DNA of 64,000 bases. Origin: Acinetobacter genomosp. 15BJ. Its GTDB lineage: Bacteria; Pseudomonadota; Gammaproteobacteria; Pseudomonadales; Moraxellaceae. Where the stretch lies: contig NZ_KE007347.1 in assembly GCF_000400715.1 (NCBI RefSeq), positions 420,729 through 484,728 of the forward strand, read 5' to 3'. Under the pieces are notes generated by a model, which saw nothing but the letters and a program-made list of their open reading frames with translations, had not been told where the DNA came from and ran no database searches. This document shows, piece by piece, positions 36,103 to 44,451 of the stretch; position 1 is the first letter of the stretch; each line of letters opens with the position of its first letter. Made by a program: the position numbers and the translations under genes.

Positions 36103-39100
36103 GTGATGCAATTACAACTTAAACATTTAACGGTTTGTTTGCTATCGGCCATGCTCGTCGCTTGCGGTGGTGGTGGTGCAGATCATTCAAATGCAATAAA
36201 TAATACTGAGCCGCCAAAAAATGATCATGGTACGGGAGGAAATACCAACCCTACACCTGGTGATGGAACCAACGAGCTACCAGGGGATGGAACGCCAGAG
36301 ACACCAAATAATGGTTCAGGGACTACTGTACCTGAACTACCGAATGGCGGTAATACAAGTTCGGGAGGCATTACACCAGAAGTTCCAAATACTGGTAACA
36401 ATGGTTCAGGAACTACAACGCCTGAAACGCCGAATAATGGTAATAACAGTTCGGGAACAACAACACCTGAAACGCCAAATGGTGGTAATACTGGTTCGGG
36501 AGGTGTTACACCAGAAGTTCCGAATACTGGCAATAATGGTTCAGAAAATACAAAACCTGAAACACCGAATAATGGTAACAATGGATCGGGTAACACGACA
36601 CCAGAAACACCAAACCAAGGTGGAGGCGGAAATACAGAAACACCTTCTATTCCACCTGTAGTAGAAAAGTATCCGGAACCTCGTAAAAATATAATAGATG
36701 AATCGGTGCTTGGTTTTTATGATTACGATAAGCTTGGGTTGCCACGTCTACTGCGTAATGACTTAAATGGCAGTTTTGCTGCGATGCTGCAATTTGCACA
36801 AAGTCATGTGGTCAATCCTAAGAATAATGAAAAAGACTCAATGCCACGTCTAACAACAGAAAAAGATGCCTTGTTGTTGGTGACACCATTGGCAGAAATG
36901 GGTGATTTACAGAAGCTACAAGTCGAAATTTATCAAGGTAATCAACTACTCAGAACGGTTAAATTAAAAGAGCCATCAAGAATTGCAGCCTCTGATCAGT
37001 CAAATACTGATGGTCGTCCGCCTGTGAGTTACTCTAAAAGAGCATGGACGGTTGCTTTAAAATGGAGCGAAATTCGTGCCGGTTTACATCTTCGTGTGGT
37101 TGATCCGCTGAATAATCGTAGTGGTGATTTAACTGCTGACAACATTGATTTGGCTGCACCAGGTGAATTGGTGGTACAAAATATCCGTTTGGGTTTATTA
37201 ACAGACCCACCGAAGTCAACAGGTCATTATATGTTGCTTGAACCTGCAAAGGCAGGGACAGATTATTTTCAGACCATTCCTGCTGCACGTATGATCGTGA
37301 CCAAATATGAGGATTTAAAGCTGAATAAAGTCATGGTCGCAAGCGGTGTAATCTATGACGCGGCAAGTGCAACCACAGGCGATGTTTATAGTGGTGATAT
37401 GCGTGAAAATACAGCTAAGTCAACCTTTGGTGTAGGGATTAATTTAGCCAACTGGGGAATTACCAGTGCTTCAATGGCGAGCCAAGAACAACCACAAATT
37501 ACTCAAAGTGTGGTGGCGCATTATGCACGCGGCAAATATAGTAATGGTGAGGCAACCCATGGCCTAAGTGGTGGTAATGGCATGCTGACTTTGATTGACT
37601 CTGTGGGTAACGAGTTTAGTCATGAAATTGGCCATCATTATGGGCTGGGGCATTATCCGGGTTCTGTCGGAAATAATATGTTCTGGGCAGCGCATCATGC
37701 GGATAGTGGCTGGGGCTACATTGCATTTAGAAATAAAATGCGTGGTAATCTCAATTGGACAAATACCAATCTAGGGGATGGTGCAAATGGTGTACCCAAC
37801 TTCCTGAATAAATATGCGTATGGTTGGGATGCGATGTCTGGTGGTGCGACGGCAAGTAGTATCTCTAAATATACCCATTACACTGGTTATAGTACCTATT
37901 TAAAAATTCAGCCTGCATTTGACCGTTATGTCTGGGATGCAACTTCTCCAACGGGTTATAAAAAATGGAATGCGATAACTCGTGTGATGGAGGTTGCTCA
38001 GCCTAAAACACCAAACTCAAGTAATGTTTGGTATAACCGTGCTGATGGTAATTACTTGAAACCAAAAATGTTTGGTGTACCAGTATATACAATCTTGGGT
38101 GGATATGATCCAGAGGCGCAAGTTGGCTTGGTTTATCCTGCTGCGAAAGGTAACTGGGGTAATGTATTTGATCTGCCACAAGCCAATCCGAATGCAGTAA
38201 CAGCAAGTTGCTGGTTGAATGTGCAGTTTGCCAGTGCGAGTCAAAATATCGCTTTAGCACCGCAACGAATGAATTCGAATAGCAACGCCAATAAGTTCCA
38301 TGTCAACCTTGCGCAGAGTGAAGCACCACAGCAAGTGAATTTGTATTGTAAAAAAGCCAACCAGGCAGCAGTACTACTTTCAAGTACGTCTATTCCTGCG
38401 AATACAGTGGCCCTAGCACCTGCAGTTGAGATTGGTAAAGAGGCTGAATATTCAGCTCTTAGAGCGATTGAACTACCTCAATTAGAGCAAGCTTTAGTTG
38501 AGAATAAAAACAAGCCAGTTGTAAATCTTTCGACGGATGCAAAGTTACTATTTGATTCGTATAGAACCTTTAAAGATCAACTATCGCCTGATGCTCAAAA
38601 TGAGATGGTGCGTTATACCCAGCAGCAAATTAAGCTTTATCGACTCAATCGCTGGATTAATGTATATCGTTCAGACTTGACCAATTTAAATGCCGATGCA
38701 TTAAGTGCATTCCATGCTTTTGTTGAAAAGTTAGAACTCAAAGGTGATTTGAATTTTGCATCAAGTACCAGTTTATTAAATAGAACCAATTGTTTAAAAG
38801 CTGAGAAGTTGGCGAATGGTGATTTAAATGCATTTATTAGTGGGTCAGCAGGCTGTGTCGGTGATGACTCAGAGAAATGGATTTATGATGCATTGGGTAA
38901 AATCCATAATAAGCAATATATAGATCAGTGTTTAACAACGACATCTGGCAATGTTATCAATCTGACACCTTGCAGCAGTGCAAGTAGTCAAGTGTGGGAA
39001 CTTGATACTACTGCACAGGCGATTAAGCAATCGAATCAGTGCTTCGACTTGGAGGGGGGGTACTTAACCAATAATCGTGCACGTCTAATTCGCTATCGTT

Positions 39101-39219
39101 GTACGAGTGGTGCGAATCAAAAATGGACGATTCCAGTCGTAAATAACAGCCTCGTTCTTGCTGGTTTGTCTGCGAAGAATCTGGTATTGGCGACTAAGGT
39201 TTTACAATCTAGTCCTTAA
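36103..39219 (+). CDS. M66/StcE-like metalloprotease lipoprotein with lectin domain
   Basis: A 1038-aa exported protein. A lipoprotein signal is present with lipobox LVAC (Cys21) followed by glycines. A Gly/Asn/Thr/Pro linker (about residues 25-185) contains six 15-residue repeats. The catalytic region has HEIGHHYGLGH at 507-517 (HExxHxxGxxH zinc motif, as in StcE/M66 and other metzincins). A C-terminal ricin-type beta-trefoil (about 890-1038) shows several Q/E-x-W motifs (SEKWIY, SQVWEL, NQKWTI). Relatives cleave mucin-type glycoproteins and leave by type II secretion; gspL/gspM occur 20 kb away. Substrate is inferred only. Confidence 0.8.
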   Translation: MMQLQLKHLTVCLLSAMLVACGGGGADHSNAINNTEPPKNDHGTGGNTNPTPGDGTNELPGDGTPETPNNGSGTTVPELPNGGNTSSGGITPEVPNTGNNGSGTTTPETPNNGNNSSGTTTPETPNGGNTGSGGVTPEVPNTGNNGSENTKPETPNNGNNGSGNTTPETPNQGGGGNTETPSIPPVVEKYPEPRKNIIDESVLGFYDYDKLGLPRLLRNDLNGSFAAMLQFAQSHVVNPKNNEKDSMPRLTTEKDALLLVTPLAEMGDLQKLQVEIYQGNQLLRTVKLKEPSRIAASDQSNTDGRPPVSYSKRAWTVALKWSEIRAGLHLRVVDPLNNRSGDLTADNIDLAAPGELVVQNIRLGLLTDPPKSTGHYMLLEPAKAGTDYFQTIPAARMIVTKYEDLKLNKVMVASGVIYDAASATTGDVYSGDMRENTAKSTFGVGINLANWGITSASMASQEQPQITQSVVAHYARGKYSNGEATHGLSGGNGMLTLIDSVGNEFSHEIGHHYGLGHYPGSVGNNMFWAAHHADSGWGYIAFRNKMRGNLNWTNTNLGDGANGVPNFLNKYAYGWDAMSGGATASSISKYTHYTGYSTYLKIQPAFDRYVWDATSPTGYKKWNAITRVMEVAQPKTPNSSNVWYNRADGNYLKPKMFGVPVYTILGGYDPEAQVGLVYPAAKGNWGNVFDLPQANPNAVTASCWLNVQFASASQNIALAPQRMNSNSNANKFHVNLAQSEAPQQVNLYCKKANQAAVLLSSTSIPANTVALAPAVEIGKEAEYSALRAIELPQLEQALVENKNKPVVNLSTDAKLLFDSYRTFKDQLSPDAQNEMVRYTQQQIKLYRLNRWINVYRSDLTNLNADALSAFHAFVEKLELKGDLNFASSTSLLNRTNCLKAEKLANGDLNAFISGSAGCVGDDSEKWIYDALGKIHNKQYIDQCLTTTSGNVINLTPCSSASSQVWELDTTAQAIKQSNQCFDLEGGYLTNNRARLIRYRCTSGANQKWTIPVVNNSLVLAGLSAKNLVLATKVLQSSP
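36343..36612 (+). repeat. Nested coding repeat in protease linker
   Basis: Six consecutive 15-codon (45-bp) units, for example NGGNTSSGGITPEVP, NTGNNGSGTTTPETP and NNGNNSSGTTTPETP. The three types occur in order A-B-C-A'-B'-C', so a 135-bp triplet unit is duplicated (36343-36477 and 36478-36612). Confidence 0.9.
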
Positions 39220-39256
39220 TGATTTGAGCGTTTTATCTCAAAGTTATAAGTTGATG

Positions 39257-39288
39257 ATATGAAGTCCTTCGGGACTTCATATTTTTTT
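39257..39288 (+). terminator. Metalloprotease gene terminator
   Basis: Perfect 11-bp stem ATATGAAGTCC-TTCG-GGACTTCATAT followed by T6-7. Confidence 0.92.
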
Positions 39289-39406
39289 ATGCAGAATATT
39301 TTCTTAGAAAGTTGAAAAAATAGTAAAAGTGCACTTTTAAAATGTAGAAATTTTCGTCATGATAGGCTTATAAAAAGAGAAACTTGACGCATAATTGGAT
39401 AAAAAG

Positions 39407-40669
39407 ATGTTATTAAACACGATTTACTTATGGGAGCCTGAGGTTTTTACAGGTAAAGTCCCTTCAGAAGATGATTCACATCAAGTTGCTTTTGAACTGC
39501 ATCAACAATATCGCCACATCTCTAGTCATGGTAGAACTTTGCAAGCGTGGTTGAGCTTATTTAGCAACAAGATTTGTGATCCGCAATACCAATCTTATTT
39601 TTCTGAACAGACGCAACAATGGGTACAAGGGATTAAGACCAAGTTTGCTCAGGGTTTATGCGCTAGTGTGCAACTGGATGTGCTAGCACATGAAGCACAA
39701 AATGATGCGGTATATCGAGTCTTTTATGAGGCTGCGCATGAAACAGGAATTGGCTTCTATGAGTCGAATTATAATGTGTGGGGAGTTGGTGAGTTACAAT
39801 CCCCTGAAAATGCGGTTTCAAATATGTTGCAGCCATATTTGTTAGAACCTTTAAAAATCAAAGTGACTGAATCAATTTCTGAGCCTAAAAAGCAATTCAA
39901 TCATTTTCAAACACCACAAAGCATGCCAGAAGCGGAACAACTGATCAGTCAATGGTTTGAGCAGCAAAGCTATACCCAGTATTTAAAGTTGGATGTATTT
40001 AATGTTGCGCATGATTTTATTTCAAACTGGGGCAATATCGGACGGCCTGAATTGGCGTTGGATACAGGGTATCGTTGTTTTTTACTCACCCAAAAGCAGC
40101 TTGGTATTTTCTATCAGTTGAAAATGGTACTTAGAAAATTAACAGTCAGTCCAATGTTGTCTTTTGCGATGGATTTTACGGATCGCTTTATTCCTGATCA
40201 ATTGCAAGGGCAGTTATCTGAGCGCTTGATTTTTCGTCTACGTTCAATGGATGTGCATAAAAATACGGGGCAGAAAAATAACGTAGAACCGAGTTTTGCA
40301 TTGATGGGGCGTTGGGATACGCAAACAGATATTCAGAATTTCTTTACTAACTTGGATGCTTATATCAATTTTATTTTTTCAAATCTGGGGCAAGGCCGGT
40401 TAGAGGTATTACAGGCATGGGCTTACGGTGATATGCCAGCAGATCTTAAAATTGATCTAGATTTTCGTTTTGAGTTGATGATGATTGCATTAAGCCAAGA
40501 TCAGTTGTATTTACAAGAACGCTATCAACAGCATAAGGCTTTATTGATGCAGAGTCATGCCCGAGCGAGCGATTTGGGATTGTTGGAAGAGAGTTATACA
40601 TTATGCCAGAAGTTGCTCAAGATCGTGACAGAGGCAGGTACGGGCTTACAGCCTTATATAAAAAATTAA
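39407..40669 (+). CDS. Hypothetical protein
   Basis: A protein of 420 aa if begun at ATG 39407 (MLLNTIYLWEPEVFTG); a TTG four codons upstream is possible but lies beside the only purine-rich ribosome site. No signal peptide or membrane segment is seen. It is rich in Gln, Leu and aromatic residues and predicted mostly helical. I recognise no family. It is flanked by terminators on both sides, so it is a single-gene unit. Base use is similar to the core neighbours, suggesting a genus-conserved gene rather than a recent arrival. Confidence 0.75.
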   Translation: MLLNTIYLWEPEVFTGKVPSEDDSHQVAFELHQQYRHISSHGRTLQAWLSLFSNKICDPQYQSYFSEQTQQWVQGIKTKFAQGLCASVQLDVLAHEAQNDAVYRVFYEAAHETGIGFYESNYNVWGVGELQSPENAVSNMLQPYLLEPLKIKVTESISEPKKQFNHFQTPQSMPEAEQLISQWFEQQSYTQYLKLDVFNVAHDFISNWGNIGRPELALDTGYRCFLLTQKQLGIFYQLKMVLRKLTVSPMLSFAMDFTDRFIPDQLQGQLSERLIFRLRSMDVHKNTGQKNNVEPSFALMGRWDTQTDIQNFFTNLDAYINFIFSNLGQGRLEVLQAWAYGDMPADLKIDLDFRFELMMIALSQDQLYLQERYQQHKALLMQSHARASDLGLLEESYTLCQKLLKIVTEAGTGLQPYIKN

Positions 40670-40675
40670 AGGCAA

Positions 40676-40706
40676 TAAAAAAGCCCGAAAAATTCGGGCT
40701 TTTTTA
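40676..40706. terminator. Bidirectional terminator before rpsT end
   Basis: AAAAAAGCCCGAA/TTCGGGCTTTTTT with a 3-nt loop, between the convergent unknown gene and rpsT. Confidence 0.93.
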
Positions 40707-40717
40707 TGTGCATCAAA

Positions 40718-40984
40718 TTAGTTAGCTAATGCTTTAACTTGAGCGTTCAAGCGGCTCTTATGACGAGCAGCTTTATTTTTGTGGATGATGCCTTTATCAG
40801 CCATACGGTCGATTACAGGTACAGCTGTTTTATAAGCTTCTGTAGCAACAGCATAATCACCAGCAGCGATCGCATTTACAGTACGTTTGATATAAGTACG
40901 AACCATAGAACGTAAGCTTGCGTTGTGTTTACGTGCTTTAACGTTTTGACGAGCACGTTTTTTAGCTTGAGCAGAGTTTGCCAC
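40718..40984 (-). CDS. rpsT: 30S ribosomal protein S20
   Basis: An 88-aa basic ribosomal protein. It begins [34 protein letters not shown] and ends with [17 protein letters not shown], the classic S20 helices that bind 16S rRNA. Start ATG 40984 has AAGGAG upstream on the minus strand. It is monocistronic here. Confidence 0.97.
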   Translation of the reverse strand: MANSAQAKKRARQNVKARKHNASLRSMVRTYIKRTVNAIAAGDYAVATEAYKTAVPVIDRMADKGIIHKNKAARHKSRLNAQVKALAN

Positions 40985-41197
40985 TCGTGCACTCCTTGAA
41001 AATAAGTTGGTCTGGGCGGGCTGAAGTTAAAACCAATAAAACATTAGCAACATTCACCAGCCCGTAAACAAGTGCCATATTTTGAGGAAACTAAGCCCCG
41101 AAGTCAAGTCTTGTGATACTTTTAAGTACATTTAACAGGTGAAAACTGTGCAAGAAAACGTTACATTAGCCTTAGATATTGATTGGAATAAATAAAA

Positions 41198-41863
41198 ATG
41201 AAAATAGGTGATAAAAAGGCAATCGTCATCGGTGCTACAGGTTTGGTTGGTCAAGCACTTATTGATGAATTACAACATTCGGATGACTTCAATGCGATTA
41301 CCGTCGTTGTAAGAAAAAATTCAGATACATTAAAAACTTACAGTAAAGTTAATCAGCTTGTTTTAGAGGATTTCTTATTACTCAATGATGAGGATGTCAG
41401 TACTTATACACATGCATTCAGTTGCTTGGGAAGCACCATAAAACAAGCAGGATCGAAAGAGGCATTTTACGCGATTGATTATGAAATTAATGCCCATTTT
41501 GCTGATTTAGTTCAGGATAAAAATATTCATTTATTAGTCGTGAGCGCGTTGGGAGCGAATGCTAATTCACCAGTTTTTTATAATAAAGTAAAAGGTGAGC
41601 TGGAAAACTACCTCAAAAGCCTGTCAATTTATAAGCTATCGATCTTCCAACCGTCACTATTAATTGGTAAACGAAGTGAAGTGCGGGTGTTGGAAGATAT
41701 GGCTCAAACTATTTTTAAGCTCGTTGAAAAGACATGGACCAGACCGTTTAAACTTAAACCTGTAACGGCTGAACAATTGGCGCATACTATGTTGTTTGCA
41801 GCACAAACGCAGACAGCTGCATTCAAACTCTATGACAATTTAAGCATACAACAAAGCAAATAA
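41198..41863 (+). CDS. Atypical SDR, HTATIP2-like NAD(P)-binding protein
   Basis: A 221-aa Rossmann-fold protein. It has the N-terminal IVIGATGLVGQALIDEL nucleotide-binding motif (about residues 10-26), SCLGSTIKQAGSKEAF (about 75-90), VVSALGANANSPVFYNKVKGELE with the YxxxK-like pair, and FQPSLLIG. This pattern matches the HTATIP2/TIP30 group of atypical short-chain dehydrogenases, often annotated as oxidoreductases without proven substrate. It is 12 bp upstream of rraA, which in turn precedes the GST gene; the three form a likely operon. Confidence 0.82.
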   Translation: MKIGDKKAIVIGATGLVGQALIDELQHSDDFNAITVVVRKNSDTLKTYSKVNQLVLEDFLLLNDEDVSTYTHAFSCLGSTIKQAGSKEAFYAIDYEINAHFADLVQDKNIHLLVVSALGANANSPVFYNKVKGELENYLKSLSIYKLSIFQPSLLIGKRSEVRVLEDMAQTIFKLVEKTWTRPFKLKPVTAEQLAHTMLFAAQTQTAAFKLYDNLSIQQSK

Positions 41864-41875
41864 TGGAGAATTTCA

Positions 41876-42388
41876 GTGACAACGATCCCTTTCGTAACGT
41901 GTGATTTGTTAGATGATAATCCTGAAAAAGACCTGCAAGTGGTAATACCCTCACTCGATGGTAAATTCTTTAAAAGTTATGGTGCGCGTAAGACCTTTGG
42001 TGGGCAAGTGGTCACTGTAAAGTGTTTTGAAGATAACTCTCGTGTGAAAGAGCTTTTGGCAACTGATGGTACTGGCAAAGTCTTGGTTGTTGATGGTGGT
42101 GCTTCAATGCGTTGTGCTTTGATGGGAGATTTGATTGCAGAGTCTGCAGTAAAGCATCACTGGAATGGCGTGGTGATCTATGGTTGCGTACGTGATGTTG
42201 ATGCGATTGCAGAATTGGATTTAGGCGTACATGCATTGGCTGCAATCCCACAAAAAAGTAATCGTAAAGGCATAGGTGAAGTCGATATCACATTGTATTT
42301 TGGCAGTGTGACGATCAATTCTGGTGATTATCTCTATGCAGATAATAACGGTATTGTGATTGCAAAAGAAAAATTAGTCGATTGCTAA
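41876..42388 (+). CDS. rraA: RraA family protein
   Basis: A 170-aa RraA-like protein with GTG start at 41876 and GGAGAA upstream. The family core GKVLVVDGGASMRCALMGDLIAESAVKHHWNGVVIYGCVRD is intact. E. coli RraA inhibits RNase E by binding its C-terminal domain. Many homologs instead have 4-hydroxy-4-methyl-2-oxoglutarate aldolase activity, and the RD pair of that site (GCVRDVD) is present here. The cellular role could be either. Confidence 0.9.
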   Translation: MTTIPFVTCDLLDDNPEKDLQVVIPSLDGKFFKSYGARKTFGGQVVTVKCFEDNSRVKELLATDGTGKVLVVDGGASMRCALMGDLIAESAVKHHWNGVVIYGCVRDVDAIAELDLGVHALAAIPQKSNRKGIGEVDITLYFGSVTINSGDYLYADNNGIVIAKEKLVDC

Positions 42389-42400
42389 AAGGATAGCGTT

Positions 42401-43189
42401 ATGTTGAAAATGGTGAACCATCAATTCAAGGTTTTACAATCTGTGCTTGCAAGTGTGATTGAAGGTGGGCGAGGTGTCTCTGGCACACCATTTCCAAATC
42501 AACCTACAAAAGCACTCAAGCTCTATGAATTCGAAGGTTCTCCATTTTGCCGCCGTGTCCGCGAAGTCATCACCTTGTTGAATTTGGATGTAGAAATTTA
42601 TCCATGCCCTAAAGGTGGTCAAAAGTACCGCCAAATCGTCAAAGCAAAAGGTGGGAAACGACAATTTCCATTCTTGATTGATGAGAATACAGGTGACCAG
42701 TTATATGAATCACAACAAATCATTCATCACTTGTTTAAACATTATGGGAAAACTGGGAAGACACCGAAGAAATTTAGTCATTACCCAAAACTTCCTTATG
42801 TCTCTACTTTAGCAACAGTGGCCAATGCAGCACGTGGTGTATGGATTAATCAGCAGATTGTTGATCGTCCTGCGCCAGCGCATTTATTGGAACTCTGGAG
42901 CTTTGAGGCCAGTCCTTATACGCGTTTAGTACGTGAAGTTTTGACGGAATTAGAACTGCCTTATATTTTGCATAATGTTTCAAAAGAACGTTGGCAGGAC
43001 ATGGGACCAGCAGCTTTACGTTTAAAACCTGGGAAATATATTCCATTGCCTAATGGCAAACGCGAAAAGGTTGTAGAAGTGATGGGGAGAGATATTCAGG
43101 TTCCGTATCTAGTTGATCCAAATACTGGCGTAAAAATGTTTGAGTCGGCTAAAATTGTTGAGTATCTCAAGAAGCAGTACGGAAAATAA
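42401..43189 (+). CDS. Tandem glutathione S-transferase N-terminal domain protein
   Basis: A 262-aa protein holding two thioredoxin-fold GST_N domains. Domain 1 (about residues 38-115) has EGSPFCRRVREV, a CxxC-like variant with one Cys. Domain 2 (about 165-262) has EASPYTRLVREV, where the cysteine is replaced by Tyr-Thr. Both end in an [F/V]P-[F/Y]L-[I/V]D-NTG-E/S pattern typical of glutathione-binding. There is no GST_C helical domain. It follows rraA by 12 bp. A role in thiol or glutathione chemistry is inferred. Confidence 0.82.
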   Translation: MLKMVNHQFKVLQSVLASVIEGGRGVSGTPFPNQPTKALKLYEFEGSPFCRRVREVITLLNLDVEIYPCPKGGQKYRQIVKAKGGKRQFPFLIDENTGDQLYESQQIIHHLFKHYGKTGKTPKKFSHYPKLPYVSTLATVANAARGVWINQQIVDRPAPAHLLELWSFEASPYTRLVREVLTELELPYILHNVSKERWQDMGPAALRLKPGKYIPLPNGKREKVVEVMGRDIQVPYLVDPNTGVKMFESAKIVEYLKKQYGK

Positions 43190-43197
43190 ATGTTGAG

Positions 43198-43225
43198 AAA
43201 GCATCTTGTAGGAGATGCTTTTTTA
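43198..43225 (+). terminator. Terminator after GST-like gene
   Basis: AAAGCATCT/AGATGCTTT stem with a TGTAGG loop and T5-6 tail. Confidence 0.9.
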
Positions 43226-43308
43226 TAGGTGATTGTGATGTGAGAGTTGCTTGATTGGCAGCTTTAGCGGTTTAATACCAGCGAAAAGTAGAGTGATGTG
43301 ATTGATCC

Positions 43309-43662
43309 ATGTTAAGTCAACTGAGCAATTTATTTAAAAGTTCTAAAGAGACACCTGAACAGTTATTTTTAAAAGAACATGCTTTAGTATTTGATGCAGA
43401 GCAGGGCGCGATTCTAAATGACGTGGTATTGAATGGGTTGAGCGTTCGTTTGGAATATTTTTCTAATCGAAAATTAGACCGATTTGATGATTTAGAAAAG
43501 TTATTTAGGATTGCACCGCAAATTAATGAAAAGATCGATTTGGAATTGTATTCACAACGTTTTGTTGAGCGATTAGGAAATACAGAAGAAAATCTAAAAG
43601 AGTTGAAGCAAGCGATTAAAGTGCTAAACGATTATTATGTGAAGTTTAAGCGAGCACGGTAA
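43309..43662 (+). CDS. Hypothetical protein
   Basis: A 117-aa cytosolic-looking, highly charged protein (many Glu, Lys, Arg, Leu), predicted helical with no signal or membrane segment. I do not recognise it. Start ATG 43309 lacks a strong ribosome site. It is followed by the AT-rich gene at 43747, and both lie between two terminators. Confidence 0.6.
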   Translation: MLSQLSNLFKSSKETPEQLFLKEHALVFDAEQGAILNDVVLNGLSVRLEYFSNRKLDRFDDLEKLFRIAPQINEKIDLELYSQRFVERLGNTEENLKELKQAIKVLNDYYVKFKRAR

Positions 43663-43746
43663 AATTTTAAAATGAGTAATAATAACGGGAAAATATAAAA
43701 ATATTTGTTTAAGTCTAAATTATTTAATGGAACTTTAAAAGGATGA

Positions 43747-44382
43747 ATGGGTGTGAATGTTATAGATACAACTATACAGGCAGCTTATATACAAGGTGTT
43801 TTAGGTTTTTTAGGAGCATTAATCGGTGCGATTGTGCTAATAATTTCTATAAGGATTACCGCTAGAAATACTTTGAATGCTCACAAATTAGAAAAATTGG
43901 CAGAAGCTAAAAGAGATATGTATGTAGAGTTAGTTGGTGAATGGCATAAGTATATAAACATTATTTATAGTTATAAGCTAAAGGAAGAACAAGATTTTTA
44001 TGATGATTTACTCAAAGCTCATCTTGATTTAAATGCTATTTTGCACAAAAGTAGTTTTATTTCTATACCAGAAATTAAGCTAGAGTTAATAGAAGCAGTC
44101 ACAAGTTTAAGTATTAAATTTCAAAAAATAGTTCCATTAACTTCTTATTGGTTTATTTATAATCAAGATGCATCGAATGAAATGAGAAAGAAGAAGATGG
44201 ATGTTGAACTTGAAATTTTAAGAACTATGAGAAGTACAGCTGAAAAATTTCTAAATTTAGAAATTGCTTTACGTAAAGAGCTTGGAGTAAAAAATGATCT
44301 TTCAATTGAGGCAAAAATTCGTAAATTATCTATACGGAATGCTGAGTTAGCTGAAAGATGTATAGAACAACAAACTTCTTAA
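43747..44382 (+). CDS. Hypothetical single-pass membrane protein
   Basis: A 211-aa protein with one N-terminal membrane helix (about residues 15-39, GVLGFLGALIGAIVLIISIRIT), then a long charged helical cytosolic part with probable coiled coil. The gene is clearly richer in A+T than its neighbours (Lys, Ile, Asn codons ending in A/T), suggesting transfer. An anchored helical protein of this type is found in many accessory loci, but I cannot name a family. An AAAGGATG ribosome site precedes the ATG. Confidence 0.62.
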   Translation: MGVNVIDTTIQAAYIQGVLGFLGALIGAIVLIISIRITARNTLNAHKLEKLAEAKRDMYVELVGEWHKYINIIYSYKLKEEQDFYDDLLKAHLDLNAILHKSSFISIPEIKLELIEAVTSLSIKFQKIVPLTSYWFIYNQDASNEMRKKKMDVELEILRTMRSTAEKFLNLEIALRKELGVKNDLSIEAKIRKLSIRNAELAERCIEQQTS

Positions 44383-44403
44383 TTTAAAATGAAGTGTATA
44401 AAT

Positions 44404-44436
44404 AAAAAAGCTGAATCAAGTGATTCAGCTTTTTTA
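44404..44436. terminator. Bidirectional terminator
   Basis: AAAAAAGCTGAATC/GATTCAGCTTTTTT with AAGT loop, shared by the membrane-protein gene (+) and the thiolase gene (-). Confidence 0.93.
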
Positions 44437-44451
44437 TGGGTCGATGAACAA

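Noticed and set aside
36225..36661. Open frames on both strands across the protease linker, and a CRISPR-like look of the 45-bp units.
   Set aside because: Units are contiguous and coding with a fixed 15-codon register; there are no unique spacers. The other frames are shadows of repetitive codons.
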